Below are positions 23,803-35,017 of a DNA stretch of 64,000 nucleotides, piece by piece; position 1 is the stretch's first letter; every line of letters begins with the position of its first letter. The notes under the pieces were generated by a model. It did not search any database, was not told the origin of the DNA, and was given only the letters and a program-made list of their open reading frames with translations. This stretch comes from Chamaecyparis obtusa (Eukaryota > Streptophyta > Pinopsida > Cupressales > Cupressaceae), in NCBI GenBank assembly GCA_027943335.1, contig BSBK01006737.1, positions 434,001-498,000 of the forward strand. Reading direction: 5' to 3'. The translations under genes and the position numbers were made by a program.

Positions 23803-25092
23803 ACCAATGCTCAGAATACCATTTTTGAGTTGTTGAAGATCTCGCCTGCTCACAAGCAAATTTTGGATAAGGCCCTTGTCGAGGAAAACATTCCCAAGGA
23901 TCTTGATCTCAACCGGTTCCAATCTATGGTGGGTCATTTGACTTCACCTCACTATCTATCCTTCTCTGAAGAAGATGATCACTCTTTGAGTCACCCGCAT
24001 AATGCTCCCTTGCATATAGAGGTCATGATAGGCCCTAAGCGCGTCTACCAAGTGCTCATAGACAACGGTGCTAGTCTTAATATCTGTTCCACTAAACTGC
24101 TCGCTCAGCTAGGATATGATGAGAATTGTATAGACCCTGCCTACAATATCCTATTGGGTAGGCCTTAGATTCATGAGATGCAGGTTGTTCCATCCATGTA
24201 CCATCAATGCATTAAGTTTCCATTTCATGGGGTGGAAGTCACTGTACCTGCTAATACCAATTTCTCTTACAACACTCTTGTACAATCTATAGATAGCTTT
24301 ATCCCGGTAAATAGAGAATCCACTGAGTTTTATGATGCTAAGCTGAAAGAAATGGAACAAACTTTGAGACTTAAAGATACAGGCATGGGGGAATACCGAA
24401 TTGAACCAGTGCTATCACTGGCTGCTTTACCTCTATCCCCACACTCTTATGGGAGACCTTCTGAGAATAACAAACTTTCTAATGCTCCTCCTCAAATAGT
24501 TTATGATTGCACCTTTGTAAAGGCCTCTATGCCTTTAGAAGATGATGATGAAGAGAGAGATATCAGAGCTTGGATCTATAAGGGAAAAGAAACAGTTGAA
24601 ACAACTACTCCACCTCCAAATTTAGAGCAAGAACCATACAATGAAGCCTTCAAGATCATGAAGCACTTCGGTTATAAGGGGAGTGGTCCTATAGGAAAGA
24701 ATGATAATGGTTTTCTAAAGCCCATTGAAGCTACAAGCCACCGTATAAAAGATACTAGTGGCTTGGGCTTTAAAAAGACTTCCTTTCATTTGGGGACCAA
24801 GAAATTTGTGTCAGCTCCTGAGCCTAAAGCTGAACCTGAACAAGAAATTGAAGATGCCACTCCAGAAGTGAATCTAGAGGCCAGCTCTGATGAAGATACA
24901 TTTCCATATCCTATTCCGCTGGATCTCTCAGCACTCTTTGCAGAACCTGATGAGCCTATCATACCGGTCCATATGGTAGAGACAAATACTAATACTGCTA
25001 ATGATTCTGATAAAAATTCTTCAGTGTACCAATTTACATATGAGGAATGGAAAGAAACACTAAATGATGATCCTAATTTTCAAGGTGAATGA
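23803..25092 (+). pseudogene. Protease and G-patch of element B
   Basis: LHIEVMIGPK and the active-site Asp-Asn-Gly (24061-24069) are present. Directly after ENCIDP (about 24138) the frame jumps to AYNILLGRP: 42 codons found in element A at this point are absent, in frame. The stop at 24166-24168 follows. The G-patch at about 24640-24775 is better kept than A's (FGYKGSGPIGKNDNG, GLGFKK). An acidic segment with DEDTFPYPIPLD ends near 25092. Confidence 0.85.
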
Positions 25093-25855
25093 TATAGGCC
25101 ACCACATTTTCAAAAGTATTTTGAACAAGAACAACTTCGGTAAGCTGTTAATGCCACAAGGGATAATAATGAGTTTGATGATGTTGCTAATGAAATTCCC
25201 ACATCAAGTACTGACTCACATGAATATGAGTTCGACTCTTTGTCTGATGCTACCTATGATTTAGACATAGATACTGTTCATGTGTATGAAAGACTTCTTG
25301 AAGTAGGTGAAGGGTCTAGCGTTAGGCCGCACAAATTAGATGCCACTAGTGTTAACGTGTCCTCTACTTCCGATGCAAGGTATTTTAGGGATTTGAATGC
25401 TCCTTTGGATGAGATCGCTCTAGGTCTTGACTTGCTCATCAGTGCTTTTGATGGTTATACCGTGAACGCAATTGAGCCAGTCACTACTTCTCTTTCACTC
25501 CGCCATCCCAATCTGATAAATTGTAACTCCCCTTTAACATCCAATGAAGTCCTAACATTCCAGAATGATTATGATCTAGCCTATTACCTCCATGCTATTG
25601 AACCTGTGATGTCCTCCACCAGTGAAAGCAGTTTCAGCATGACAAAGGCGGATATCAAGTATCTTTGTCAAAAAATTAAAAGAAGAAAAAATAGATGCTC
25701 TGATAGTGAAAACCACTTTGTGGCAGTATCAGAGCCAAACATAGTAAAAATAAAAGACGTATCTGAGGGTGAAAACTTCTCTGAGGCACCCAAGGATGAG
25801 ATACTTGATATGCTTCTGAGCCACTTTCAAGAGAGGTCATCGGTATTGATTTAGC
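25093..25855 (+). pseudogene. Acidic linker of element B pol
   Basis: Contains HEYEFDSLSDATYD, DTVHVYERLLE and the two related phrases SENHFVAVSEP and EGENFSEAPKDE. Their DNA forms hairpins at 25705-25727 and 25768-25790. Stops occur at 25090, 25141 and 25853. It has no known fold; the order and phrases are conserved in all five elements. Confidence 0.7.
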
Positions 25856-26880
25856 CGACACAACCGGTAAATCTGGGTATAGAGGCTGCTCCACAGATTA
25901 TTCATTTAGCACAATCACTGTCTACTAAAGAAAAATAAGAGTTCACGAGCTTCTTTCAGAGCAAGAAAATAAACTTTGCATGGACCTACTCTGACATGCC
26001 TGGATTAGACCCCAATCTAATCATGCATCATTTGTCCATTGCACCAGGTATCAAACCTATTAAACATAAGCTGCGAAAGATGCATCCACACGTAGCACTT
26101 TTGGTCAAAGGAGAGCTAGAAAAGCTTCTTAAGGCTGGTTTTATAAGAACTATTGATTATGCAGAATGGATTTCAAACATTGTTCCAGTCACTAAACATG
26201 ATAAATCCATTCGTGTGTGTATAGATTTCAGAGATCTAAATAAGGCATGTCCAAAAGACGACTTCCCACTGCCTAATATTGATATGATAGTAGATATGAC
26301 AACAAGATATGAGATGTAGTCCTTGATGGATGGCTTTTCTAGCTATAATCAAATCAAAATTGTGCCAGAAGATCAAGAAAATACTGCTTTTACATGTGCT
26401 TGGGGCACCTTTTGCTAGAATGTCATGGCTTTTGGGCTTAAGAATGTTGGAGCAACATACCAAAGAGCTGTTACTACTATTTTACATGATATGATGCATA
26501 AAATGATGGAGGATTATGTGGATGATACTTTATCCAAAAGCATGCAGCAAAGAACTCATCTCATAGATTTGGGTCCCATACTTGACCGCATGGAACAATT
26601 TAGTCTCAGACTTAATTCAAAGAAATGTACTTTCGGTGTTACTTTTGGGAAACTCTCGGGTTATATCATTTCAGCTAAAGGCATAGAAGTTGATCCTAAA
26701 AAGGTGAAAGCTATTATGGACATGCCTTCACCTAAGAATATTAGTCAAATGAGAGGATTACAAGGAAGGCTACAATCTATCTAGCGCTTCATTTCAAAGT
26801 TGGCCGACAAGTCACAACCATTTACTAAAACTTTGCATAAGAATGTGACCTATGAATGGAATGAGGAATGTGACTAGGGA
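25856..26880 (+). pseudogene. Reverse transcriptase of element B
   Basis: Motifs in order: MPGLDPNLIMHHLSIAPG, YAEWISNIVPVTKHDKSI, CIDFRDLNKACPKDDFPLP, (stop at about 26318) LMDGFSSYNQIKI, FGLKNVGATYQRA, YVDD at 26515-26526, LNSKKCTFGV. Stops also occur near 25937, 26417, 26782 and 26876. RT copies the element RNA into DNA in the particle. Confidence 0.88.
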
Positions 26881-27370
26881 GTTACTCAAATAAAACAATA
26901 TCTTGCTAATCCACCAATTTTGATGCCTCCTATTCATGGGAAGCTGCTTATACTATACATCTCAACAATGAATACATCTTTGGGTGCTCTCCTAGCTCAA
27001 GAAGATCAGAACAACAAAGAGAGAGCCATATACTATATCAACAGAATAATGGTTTCCTATGAAATGAACTATTCTATCATTGAGAAGGCTTATTTAGCAC
27101 TTAGCAGTGGTATTTGCTTCTTAGAAGTTGCGGCATTATATGCTAGCTCACACCACAAGGCTTATTGCAAAAATTGATCCACTGAAGTACCTACTAAGCA
27201 AAGCTGCCCTCACGAGTAGATTAGCGAAATGGGTGATGATACTTAGTGAATTTGACATTGAGTATGTGGAAAGAAAAGCTATTAAGGGACAAGCAATTAC
27301 TGATCAGCTAGTGAAAGCTCCTTTGAAAGATCACTAGCCTTTGAGTATTTAATTCCCAGATGAATCCATC
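26881..27370 (+). pseudogene. RNase H of element B
   Basis: IHGKLLILYISTMNTSLGAL, ERAIYYINRI, the Glu of SIIEKAYLA, and the tail KIDPLKYLLSKAALTSRLAK. A single-base frame change lies at about 27110-27130 within the SSGICFLE segment. Not functional. Confidence 0.82.
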
Positions 27371-27852
27371 ATGCTTCTCACACATCAATCTTGGAGCATG
27401 TTCTTTGATGGATCATTCACTCAGCAAGGATCCGGTGCAGGCATTCTATTTGTTACACCTAAAAGATACTCATTACCAAAAGCTTATAAAATGTTGTTTC
27501 TCTACACAAACAACATAGTTGAATATGAAGCTCTCATTAATGGAATAAAGATAGCCCTTGAATGGCGTGTGGATGAGCTCAAGGTCTTTGGAGACTCTTA
27601 GTTAATCATCAACCAAGTCAACGATGTCTACCAAACTAAAGATGACAAGATAATACCTTACAAAAGAATGGTGGATGATCTCAAATAGTACTTTGCACAC
27701 ATTTCTTTCCAGCAAATTCCAAGGGTAGACAATAAAGTCATTGATGCTATGGCCACTCTTGCTTCAATGTTACAAATGCCAAAAAATGACTTTAGACATG
27801 AATTCCTGGTGGAGGCATTACTCTACCCTGCCTATGATATCTTGAATCTAGG
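27371..27852 (+). pseudogene. Second RNase H of element B
   Basis: MFFDGSFTQQGSGAGILF, VEYEAL and FGDS are kept. A TAG follows GDS at 27599-27601 and another occurs near 27688. The archaeal-type RNase H marks the Tat lineage. The frame shifts at about 27840 before integrase. Confidence 0.84.
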
Positions 27853-29142
27853 ATGATCTATTTAGTCATTGGACACGATTCATCCTGCTACCACCATATC
27901 TTTTCCTACCTTCGTGACCAGATCATTCCCGACACCTATACCTGGAATGAAAAGCATCACCTAATTCATACTGCTTCACGATATGTCCTCATAGCAAATG
28001 ACTTGTATAGACAGGATCTAGACAGTACCCTCCTTAGGTGTTTAGAACCCAATTAGTCCAAACGTGTGCTAGCTGAGGTACACAAAGGTATATGTGGCTC
28101 TCATTCTAGTGGTTTGACGTTAGCCCAAAAAATTATTAGAGCTAGTTATTACTTGCTGGACATGGAAAAAGAAGATGTTCAATATGCTAAGACTTGCAAG
28201 GAATGCCAATTTCATGAGAATTTGATTCATGCTCCTGCTAAAGAGCTTAGTCCTCTCATAAGTTTCTAGCCATTTCAGCAATGGGCCTTTGACTTGGTCG
28301 GTCAGATACATCCTTCCTCTTTAAGAGGGCACAAGTTCATCATCACAACTACTGATTACTTTACCAAGTGGGTTGAGGTAGTACCTCTAGCTGTAGCTGA
28401 TGGCAAGACCATTGCTATGTTCATACTGAACTATATCATTTGTAGATATGGCATACCCTCATCTATTATCATTGACAATGGGGGAAAATTCAAAAATAAG
28501 GACTTGACAGACTTATGCACCAAATTCAGAATTATTCAGCATTGGTCATCTATCTGTTATCCTCAAGGTAATGGACAAGCATAAGCTTCTAATAAGACAA
28601 TTCTAAAAATCTTGCATCGAACAGTTCATAAATCTGGTAGAGATTGGCATCTCCAGATTAATTTGGCTTTGTGGGCCTACAGAACAAGTATCTGAACACC
28701 AACAAAGGCTACGCCCTTTGCCTTGGTTTATGGAGCAGAGGCAGTATTACCTATTGAGGTTGAGATTCTAACATTGTGAATCTCTCTAAAAGGCCTCGCC
28801 ACTAATGAAGAAAACAAAATATCCTGGCTTTAAGAGCTTGAGTTACTTGATGAACGTCAGAAGGTGGTGTTTGATCATCTAAGAGCATACCAAAAGAGGA
28901 TGTCTAAAGCCTGCAATAAGAAAGTCAAACAAAGAGAATTCCAAGTGGGTGATCTCATCCTGAGAGAGAACCCCAAAAATCAGTAGCAACGAGTCCAGAA
29001 AGGCAAATTTGAACCAAAATGGTTGTGTCCGTATGTCATTACTGCAACATTTGGGTCTGGCGTTTATCGACTCTCCACCACTGAAGGAGAGTAGCTCAAA
29101 GAGCCTATCAATGCTCTTCACTTAAAGAAGTTCTACAGCTGA
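27853..29142 (+). pseudogene. Integrase of element B
   Basis: The zinc finger keeps HKGICGSH and CKEC. The core has DYFTKWVEV and IIIDNGGKF; the catalytic Glu is replaced by a stop (QGNGQA then TAA, about 28583). Further stops lie near 28054, 28268, 28696, 28779, 28831, 28984 and 29092. It ends LKKFYS with TGA at 29140-29142. Confidence 0.87.
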
Positions 29143-29255
29143 GGCATTCTTTGTGTGCTCATGTACATACTTATTGGTCCTGAAAAAATCCTAAAAATGA
29201 TATATTACAAAAAAATCCTAAAAATTGCAAAATGTCCTAGAAAAGTGATCATCTT

Positions 29256-29557
29256 AGTGAAAACCTGGTAAACAGGCACTTTGATGTATCTATTATCTTG
29301 GTGAAAACCTGGTAAATAGGCACCTTGATGATAATAAAAAAAATACAAAAAATAAAAAATACAAAAAAAATCAAAAGATCAAAAATACAAAAAAAATGAG
29401 ATATTCAAAAATACAAAAAAAAAGAAAAAAAAAGAGAAAAGTACAAAAAAATTGAAAAAGAAGAAAATGTGCCATTGATGAAAACCTGGTAAACAGGCGT
29501 CATGGTAGCAAAAATAGAATCTCTGCCAAGATGGTGAAAACCTGGTAAATAGGCACC
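29256..29557 (+). ncRNA. Four post-pol hairpin motifs of element B
   Basis: Copies at 29256-29280 (outer AGTG/CACT), 29300-29324 (GGTG/CACC), 29477-29501 (GATG/CGTC) and 29533-29557 (GGTG/CACC). All have the AAAA bulge, an inner CCTG stem paired with CAGG or TAGG, and a GTAAA loop. Three different outer stems that all still pair argue for selection on structure. A-rich spacers (AAAATACAAAAAAAATC type) separate the second and third. Confidence 0.65.
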
Positions 29558-31593
29558 TCTTGTTTCCTGAAGCTACATCTCATCTTAGCATCGCCTGGCT
29601 CTTAGTTTCCTGCTTTAGTTTGCTTTCCCGCTTTCTTGCTTTAGTTTGTTTCCTGCTTTTAGTTCGCTTTCTGCTTTATTTTGCTAGCTCATGCACTTGC
29701 TTTCAATTGTCTTTGAGATTTTCCTCAACTCTTCATGGATTGGAATTGGTTCACACTTGGGGGCACCTTCCTGGTCTATGGGGCATTGTCCTATCACTTT
29801 TGGAAGTTTTGTTTGTGCATTAGTCACCACCGATTCCCACTGCGTCTGCTTGCTGATGCTTAGCTACTTTTGAGATTTCTCTCCTTGAGGATCTGTCATG
29901 TATCGGTCGCCAGTGGATCTCACTATGCCTGCCTACTAATACTTAGCTCTTGTTCAAACCCCTCTCTTTTGGGATCTCTTCCTTACATCAGTCACCAGTG
30001 ATTCTCACTGCGTCTACTTGTTGATGTTTCGCTCATGATTTATTCTCTCTTTTGAGAATCTTCCTTGTATCAGTCACTAGTGATTCTCACTATGTTCACC
30101 TGCTGATACTTGGTCCGCACTCCAATATCTTCTTGAGACTTCTTCTCTCATGACAATCACCGGTGGTTCTCACTCATTTGCTTGCTGTCGTTATCTTGTC
30201 GAGACTTCAAATGTTGTACGCTTCCGATTTGACTTCAATCTGCTTGAACACAAATGTAAACTGAAACTAAAATTGACTTTGTAGCATGCTGAGATTTTCC
30301 TTTTCCTGTTTGTTTGTTTGCTTTATCATTTCCTCTCAAGTGAATCTAAGACGTCTTTCTTGACTGAGAAATGCAAAGACTGGGGGCATGATCTTTCCTT
30401 TGCTTTCTGTTTGCTGGTTTAGCTCTAATGATCCAAGGAATTCATATAAGAGGGGTGTCTGTCTGGAAGAGCCTTCATCTTGTATTGGATGGCCATGCAT
30501 ACCTCGACTCCTTTTATATGGAAACTTTGGTGAGGTTGGTTCTTCTCCTTGTCCGTTTCGAGTGACTTCTTTCTGCTATAGGTAAAATTGCTAATGCTCG
30601 TCTTGCTAAGTGAACGTAGGGTCACTGCGAGCACTCTTTGGCAAAAGAAGGAACTCTTACATGTTTGGTGTGTTTGTTCGTAAGCAACATTCAGGTCATT
30701 CTAGAGATTGTGCTTTGAAGCTTATGTTAACTTGCTAAATCAAAAGGAATAGGTGTTCAGGTCATTCTGGCTTCTTGTGCCTTAATGCTTACACCTCATT
30801 CCGACAAATCTAAGACTTATGTCATATTCATATTCTCATAATTGCAATGTTAGTGAGGATTGTATGGCATCTTGTGATCATCCCATGCTTAAATGAACTC
30901 GATGATGATAAATACAGTGAGTCCAACAACCAAGTCCTAGGGTTTGCATTTTCATTCTAGGCTTGCATTTTAGTTTAGGCTTGCATTTTCATGCTAAGCT
31001 TGCATTTGAGATGATATCTTGTTACTCTCTTGATTGCTTTCTGTTCATCAAAGGTTCTCATCTTCTGTCCCAGTTTCATCTTGGCTGCACAAGTGTCTAG
31101 TCCTCACTCTTGATCTTCAAAATGTAATCTTTTTGATTAGTACCTGTCATATATTGCGACAATCCTGCATGAGATGATTAGTACCATATACATTACATAT
31201 CCATTGCATTTTCATTTCATAACATTTGCATTCATAAATTCATTTGCATCAATATATACATGTGCATTCACTATAAGCATAACTCAAATCATACATTACA
31301 CATATGCATACATTCTATCCATCTATCATTGCATTTCACATTGCATAACCATGTGCATATTCATATTCATAAAAGGAAACATGTGCATTTCATACATTTC
31401 CATCCATACATCTAAGCATATAGAAACATCTCATAAAACATCAATATTAAAGAAATATATTAACAAGTACAATGATATCAAAATCATCAATCTCATATAT
31501 ATATCTTGAAATAATGTCATGTACAAAAGAGAGGGTGCTACTCGAGCACAGTATAAAAAATGGGATACAATGTACAATATATATCAAAATGTG
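29558..31593 (+). other. Post-pol noncoding region of element B
   Basis: No gene seen. 29870-30190 has imperfect repeats built on CACCAGTGATTCTCACTGYG (near 29930, 29985, 30062 and 30150, about every 80 bases). Phrases shared with D's tail are ACTGGGGGCATGATCTTT (about 30379), ATTGGATGGCCATGCATACC (30484) and AGGGTCACTGCGAG (30618). A low-complexity CAT-rich stretch fills 31170-31500. Confidence 0.6.
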
Positions 31594-33430
31594 CTAGCTT
31601 TGCCCAGTGCCACCTGGAGGAGGTGGTGGTAGTGGTCTCTGTGGAAGGGGCATTAGCCACTGTGGAGGTGCCTGTGGTGGTTCCTGTGGAGGTGCTGGTG
31701 GAGGTGCCTGCGGAGCTCCAACATAATCAGCAAATGGCGGTACCTGCTCTGATAGATCTGGAATGACCCTATAGTAAACTACATAGCAACAAGTTGCCTA
31801 AGCATCCTCATATGTCATCTCAATCCTCAATTGTGCTAGCTCCTCCTATAGCTGCCTGATCTCTATGTCCTTGTTAGCTACTCAGGTCTCCTCCCTGATG
31901 ATTCGAGTGTGGTAGTCATCCTGCTCTTGCTGGACCTGTCTAACTCTCTCATGGCTCTTCTTGAGAGCCTCTTGTAGCTGTGGTGTACCTACTCCTATCA
32001 GAATATCAGGCATATCAGTATCATCATCAGGTGCTTGCTGTGATGTATCACCTGTCCATTGCTTATTAGACCTCTACTAGGCCCCACTGCTCCCAGCTCC
32101 TGCATTTGAGCCCATGGTCCTGGCAAGGATGCTTGTCTATCCTGCTTGAGGTCTCAACACTCTCTACTGCTGCTGTCCCTGTGGTCCCTGCTGCTGTGCA
32201 GGCTGCTGAACTGGTGGCTGCTAATTTGGTACCTCCTGCTGCTATGCAGGCTGCTGCTATGCTCCCATACCAACAGGATTAGTAAATCTTAGATGTGGAC
32301 GTGCAATCAACTGGTCCCTGTATGCAGGCATCACCCCTGCATTGGTGACATCCACCATATAGTCCCATCGTCCAGCTGGAATTTGTGCCTCTGTCGCACA
32401 CCACCCTAGATCCAATCTCACGTGCCACTCCTCCTTATCGGCGAAGTAGGCATAGGGGCAGTACTCGTGATATGTCCTGCTGCCTACCAAACTAGCACAG
32501 GATGCATGTAACAAGGAATCTCTCAATAATAGTGACACTTCGTCCAATCAGTGGACGTGATACAAACATATGTGAAAGCTCTCTCTGAGCATCATCCTAG
32601 GGCTCAGTGGAAACCCAAGGTCTCCAAAGTACATCTGCCATGTCATCCAACTGTCCTCTCCACTGCTCCGTCTTACCCAACAGAGGCTGGGTTATCAGGC
32701 CTGCATACCTATAAATGTAAGGCTCAAGAGCTTGCTGTGTATCATGGAAGATAGGCCTGCAAACAAGGAGATTCTCCCAGGCTTAGATCTGCAAGACGAA
32801 GACTCCTATCGCCATTATCCTCACGCCCTGGTACACGATCTCATGGAGCTCATGGTACATCTGTGTGAGCATGCACTCACCCCATCTGAATCTAACTGCT
32901 GGTCTAGCCAGCATCCTCTGCAGCATTGTCCCCCAGTTGCACTCTAGACCATGCTGACCTCGATCTGGAACAAGGTAGTAGCTCAAGAACATAGCAAGCA
33001 CAATGGCTAATGGGTGAGCACCGTCGTATTTGCACATCAAATCCTCCCAGGAGATGGCCCAACCCATCAGTAGATCATCCCTAAAGATGGTCCTCAAGGC
33101 TATTGTACTATGTCGTGGCTATGTGTTGTACTCTACTTGAGCACCATGAATGGGTATCCGCAGAATCTTGTATACATCCTTGGGGGTCACAGTCATCTCC
33201 CCCATCGAAAAGTGGAAAGTGTTCATCTCTGAATGGAAACACTCTACGAGTGTACTAAGAAGACCATGATTTACCTGAATGTCAAGTAGATCACGCAAGT
33301 ATCCCAGGCTGAGTCCCTCAATGTGAGTACTCTCTGCATCTTTCAATCTCTGCACTAATGTGGTGATGACGAGATGGTGTGTCCTGAAGGCAACGTCAGG
33401 GAAGTAAACTTGCAAAGCAAGTGATGACAT
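31594..33430 (-). pseudogene. Plant mobile domain (PMD) gene carried antisense in element B
   Basis: Minus-strand ATG at 33430 (MSSLALQVYFPDVAFRTHH) leads into a PMD: LVECFHSEMNTFHF, SMGEMTVTPKDVYKILRIP, and a second half (33097-32783) with MGWAISWEDLM and YYLVPDRG. A frame change near 32560 leads to a segment with YMVDVTNAGVMPAYRDQLI. Then come Gln-rich and coiled-coil-like stretches and a Pro-rich tail (APQAPPPAPPQEPPQ) to a stop at 31594-31596. In-frame stops occur at 33119, 32780, about 32587 and several later. PMD proteins act in the nucleus in plants, and retroelement-borne forms are known. The element neither needs nor usually has such a gene, so it is cargo or a co-opted part. Confidence 0.78.
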
Positions 33431-34035
33431 TGGATTAGTATCTCAACATGATGGTTTTCAACACAACAACAGTAAATGTAGCAAGGCATCTATCCTAGAC
33501 ATGACTCTGCAACGCTCTACTTGGATGATTTTACACAAATTTTGACAAAAGCATTCAAAATTTGTAGTAACTTTTCGCGTGAGGATACTATTTCCTCATG
33601 CGAGACAGGACTTGACCTTGTGCGAACTGGAGAAATCTCACACGGGACCAACTTTCAGCTCGCGGGAGCTTCCAGACAGAGTCTGTGTGAAGAAGACCTA
33701 ACTCGTGTGAGGAAACTACTTCCTCGCGTGAAGGGAGATTTAGGCCGGTGCAAGGAAACTACTTCCTCACTCGAGATTGGTAGAACATGACCTAAAACTA
33801 TGCTAGATCATCTTAAATTGACCTAAAAAGCGGTATGAATTGAAATGAAAGGAGGTTTATTGACTACTTACAGGTGCGTCATACTCTGCAGGCTAGGCGT
33901 GTCATCGAGAGCACTCAAATCAATGCGTATGCAGTGGAAGACCCTCCGTTTCTCTCTTAGAGCTCAAAATCACAAGAAGACGAAGGTGAATAATGAATTG
34001 AAAATGACCCCTCCGGGCCTTATATAGCTTTTGAC
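33431..34035 (-). promoter_or_regulatory. Possible promoter, 5' exon and intron of the antisense PMD gene
   Basis: On the minus strand a TATATAA box lies at 34020-34026. About 150 bases downstream a short open stretch (ALDDTPSLQSMTHL) ends in a strong donor, CT|GTAAGTA (about 33864-33871). A pyrimidine-rich run and GTTGAG| just before TNPMSSLAL (about 33442) would be the acceptor. The putative intron (33870-33442) holds a cluster of CG words (33570-33790) like those in the element's leader. All of this is inferred from signals, without transcript data. Confidence 0.35.
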
Positions 34036-34568
34036 CTAATTTTCAAAAGTGCTCCGTTTTGCACAAAAATTGCACCCTTGGCTAAATTGACTGCTCTGAA
34101 TCCATTTTCGGGATTGAAATCAAAAAATAATATCTCTAGATAGCTTGAAATCACATTTTAAATTTTGGGACCCTTTGGGATCAGATGCTTGTGCAGTCAG
34201 CCTTTTGGTGTCATCTTCCTGCCATACTCTCATCTTTGCATCATGTTCTCAAGATCTTTTCTCTTTTCATCAAAGTCAAATCTAGTCAAATTTGGTTAGC
34301 CATGGTCAAACTTGGTCAACAAGATGTATGCTTTGCTCCGATTTGCTCCTGCAACTTCTCGAATCTAGTCTAATTGCTTTTGCTCTGCAACCTCTTGTTG
34401 TCAATTGTCCTTCTGATATGTCATCTTTCTGATTTCGCTCTTGAGGGGGCAGGATGATTGCATCATTTGAATCTTGTCGAATCAATTCTTGAATCAGTCT
34501 GATCTGAATCATTAGTTCTCATTGCTAGGGGCATCTCAGTGCCTCACATCTTGCTATCTGGTCATTTA
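34036..34568. other. Noncoding stretch upstream of the PMD promoter
   Basis: No gene, hairpin or strong repeat was seen. The only texture is recurrent TGGTCAAACTTGGTCAA-type wording near 34300, which also occurs in D's tail near 55160. Confidence 0.5.
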
Positions 34569-34835
34569 TCTTTTAGGTATCTGAGCAATCTAACTCAGAT
34601 CCTCGAGGATCAAAATTCATTCTGGAGATGGTTCTCGAAATCTTTTAGGTATTGGGGCAATCTAACCCTAATTCCTGGGAATCAATCTTCATTCTGGAGA
34701 TAGCTCTCGAAATCTCTTTTAGACAGTCCTAAGTTTGCTAAGCTTCGTGTTGGGGCAATTATCTAATCCTGATTTTGGAGACAGTCCTAAGTTTGCATCT
34801 AAATCTAATTCTGGGCATTGGGGCAACCTAACCCT
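34569..34835. repeat. Degenerate tandem repeat, about 72 bp period
   Basis: Units start at about 34569 and 34641 (TCTTTTAGGTATTGGGGCAA followed by CTAACCCTAATTC, then TTCATTCTGGAGATRG and TCTCGAAATC). They decay into shorter GGGGCAA..CTAA copies to about 34835. It lies between the PMD cargo and the 3' LTR of B. Confidence 0.7.
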
Positions 34836-35003
34836 GATTCTTGTCTTCTCTCAAGACTGTTGTCTTCGCAATCTAACTTGGACTTTAGAAAATCATGCTT
34901 TGATATGTTCAGTGTCTTGGCAACCTAACCTAGACTTCTGAATTTCTTGTCATTTGTCACTTCAGAGTATTCTTTGAATCAATGCATTGTTCGCACATCA
35001 ATT

Positions 35004-35017
35004 CAAAGAGGGGAAAA
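35004..35017 (+). other. Polypurine tract of element B
   Basis: CAAAGAGGGGAAAA lies immediately before the 3' LTR. The equivalent purine run in D is CAAAGAGGGGCAAAA. It is the expected primer for plus-strand DNA. Confidence 0.8.

Noticed and set aside
31174..31509. 111-codon open frame in the CAT-rich stretch of B's tail
   Set aside because: Low-complexity Ile/Thr/His composition follows from a CAT/ATA-rich repeat, with no recognisable domain.
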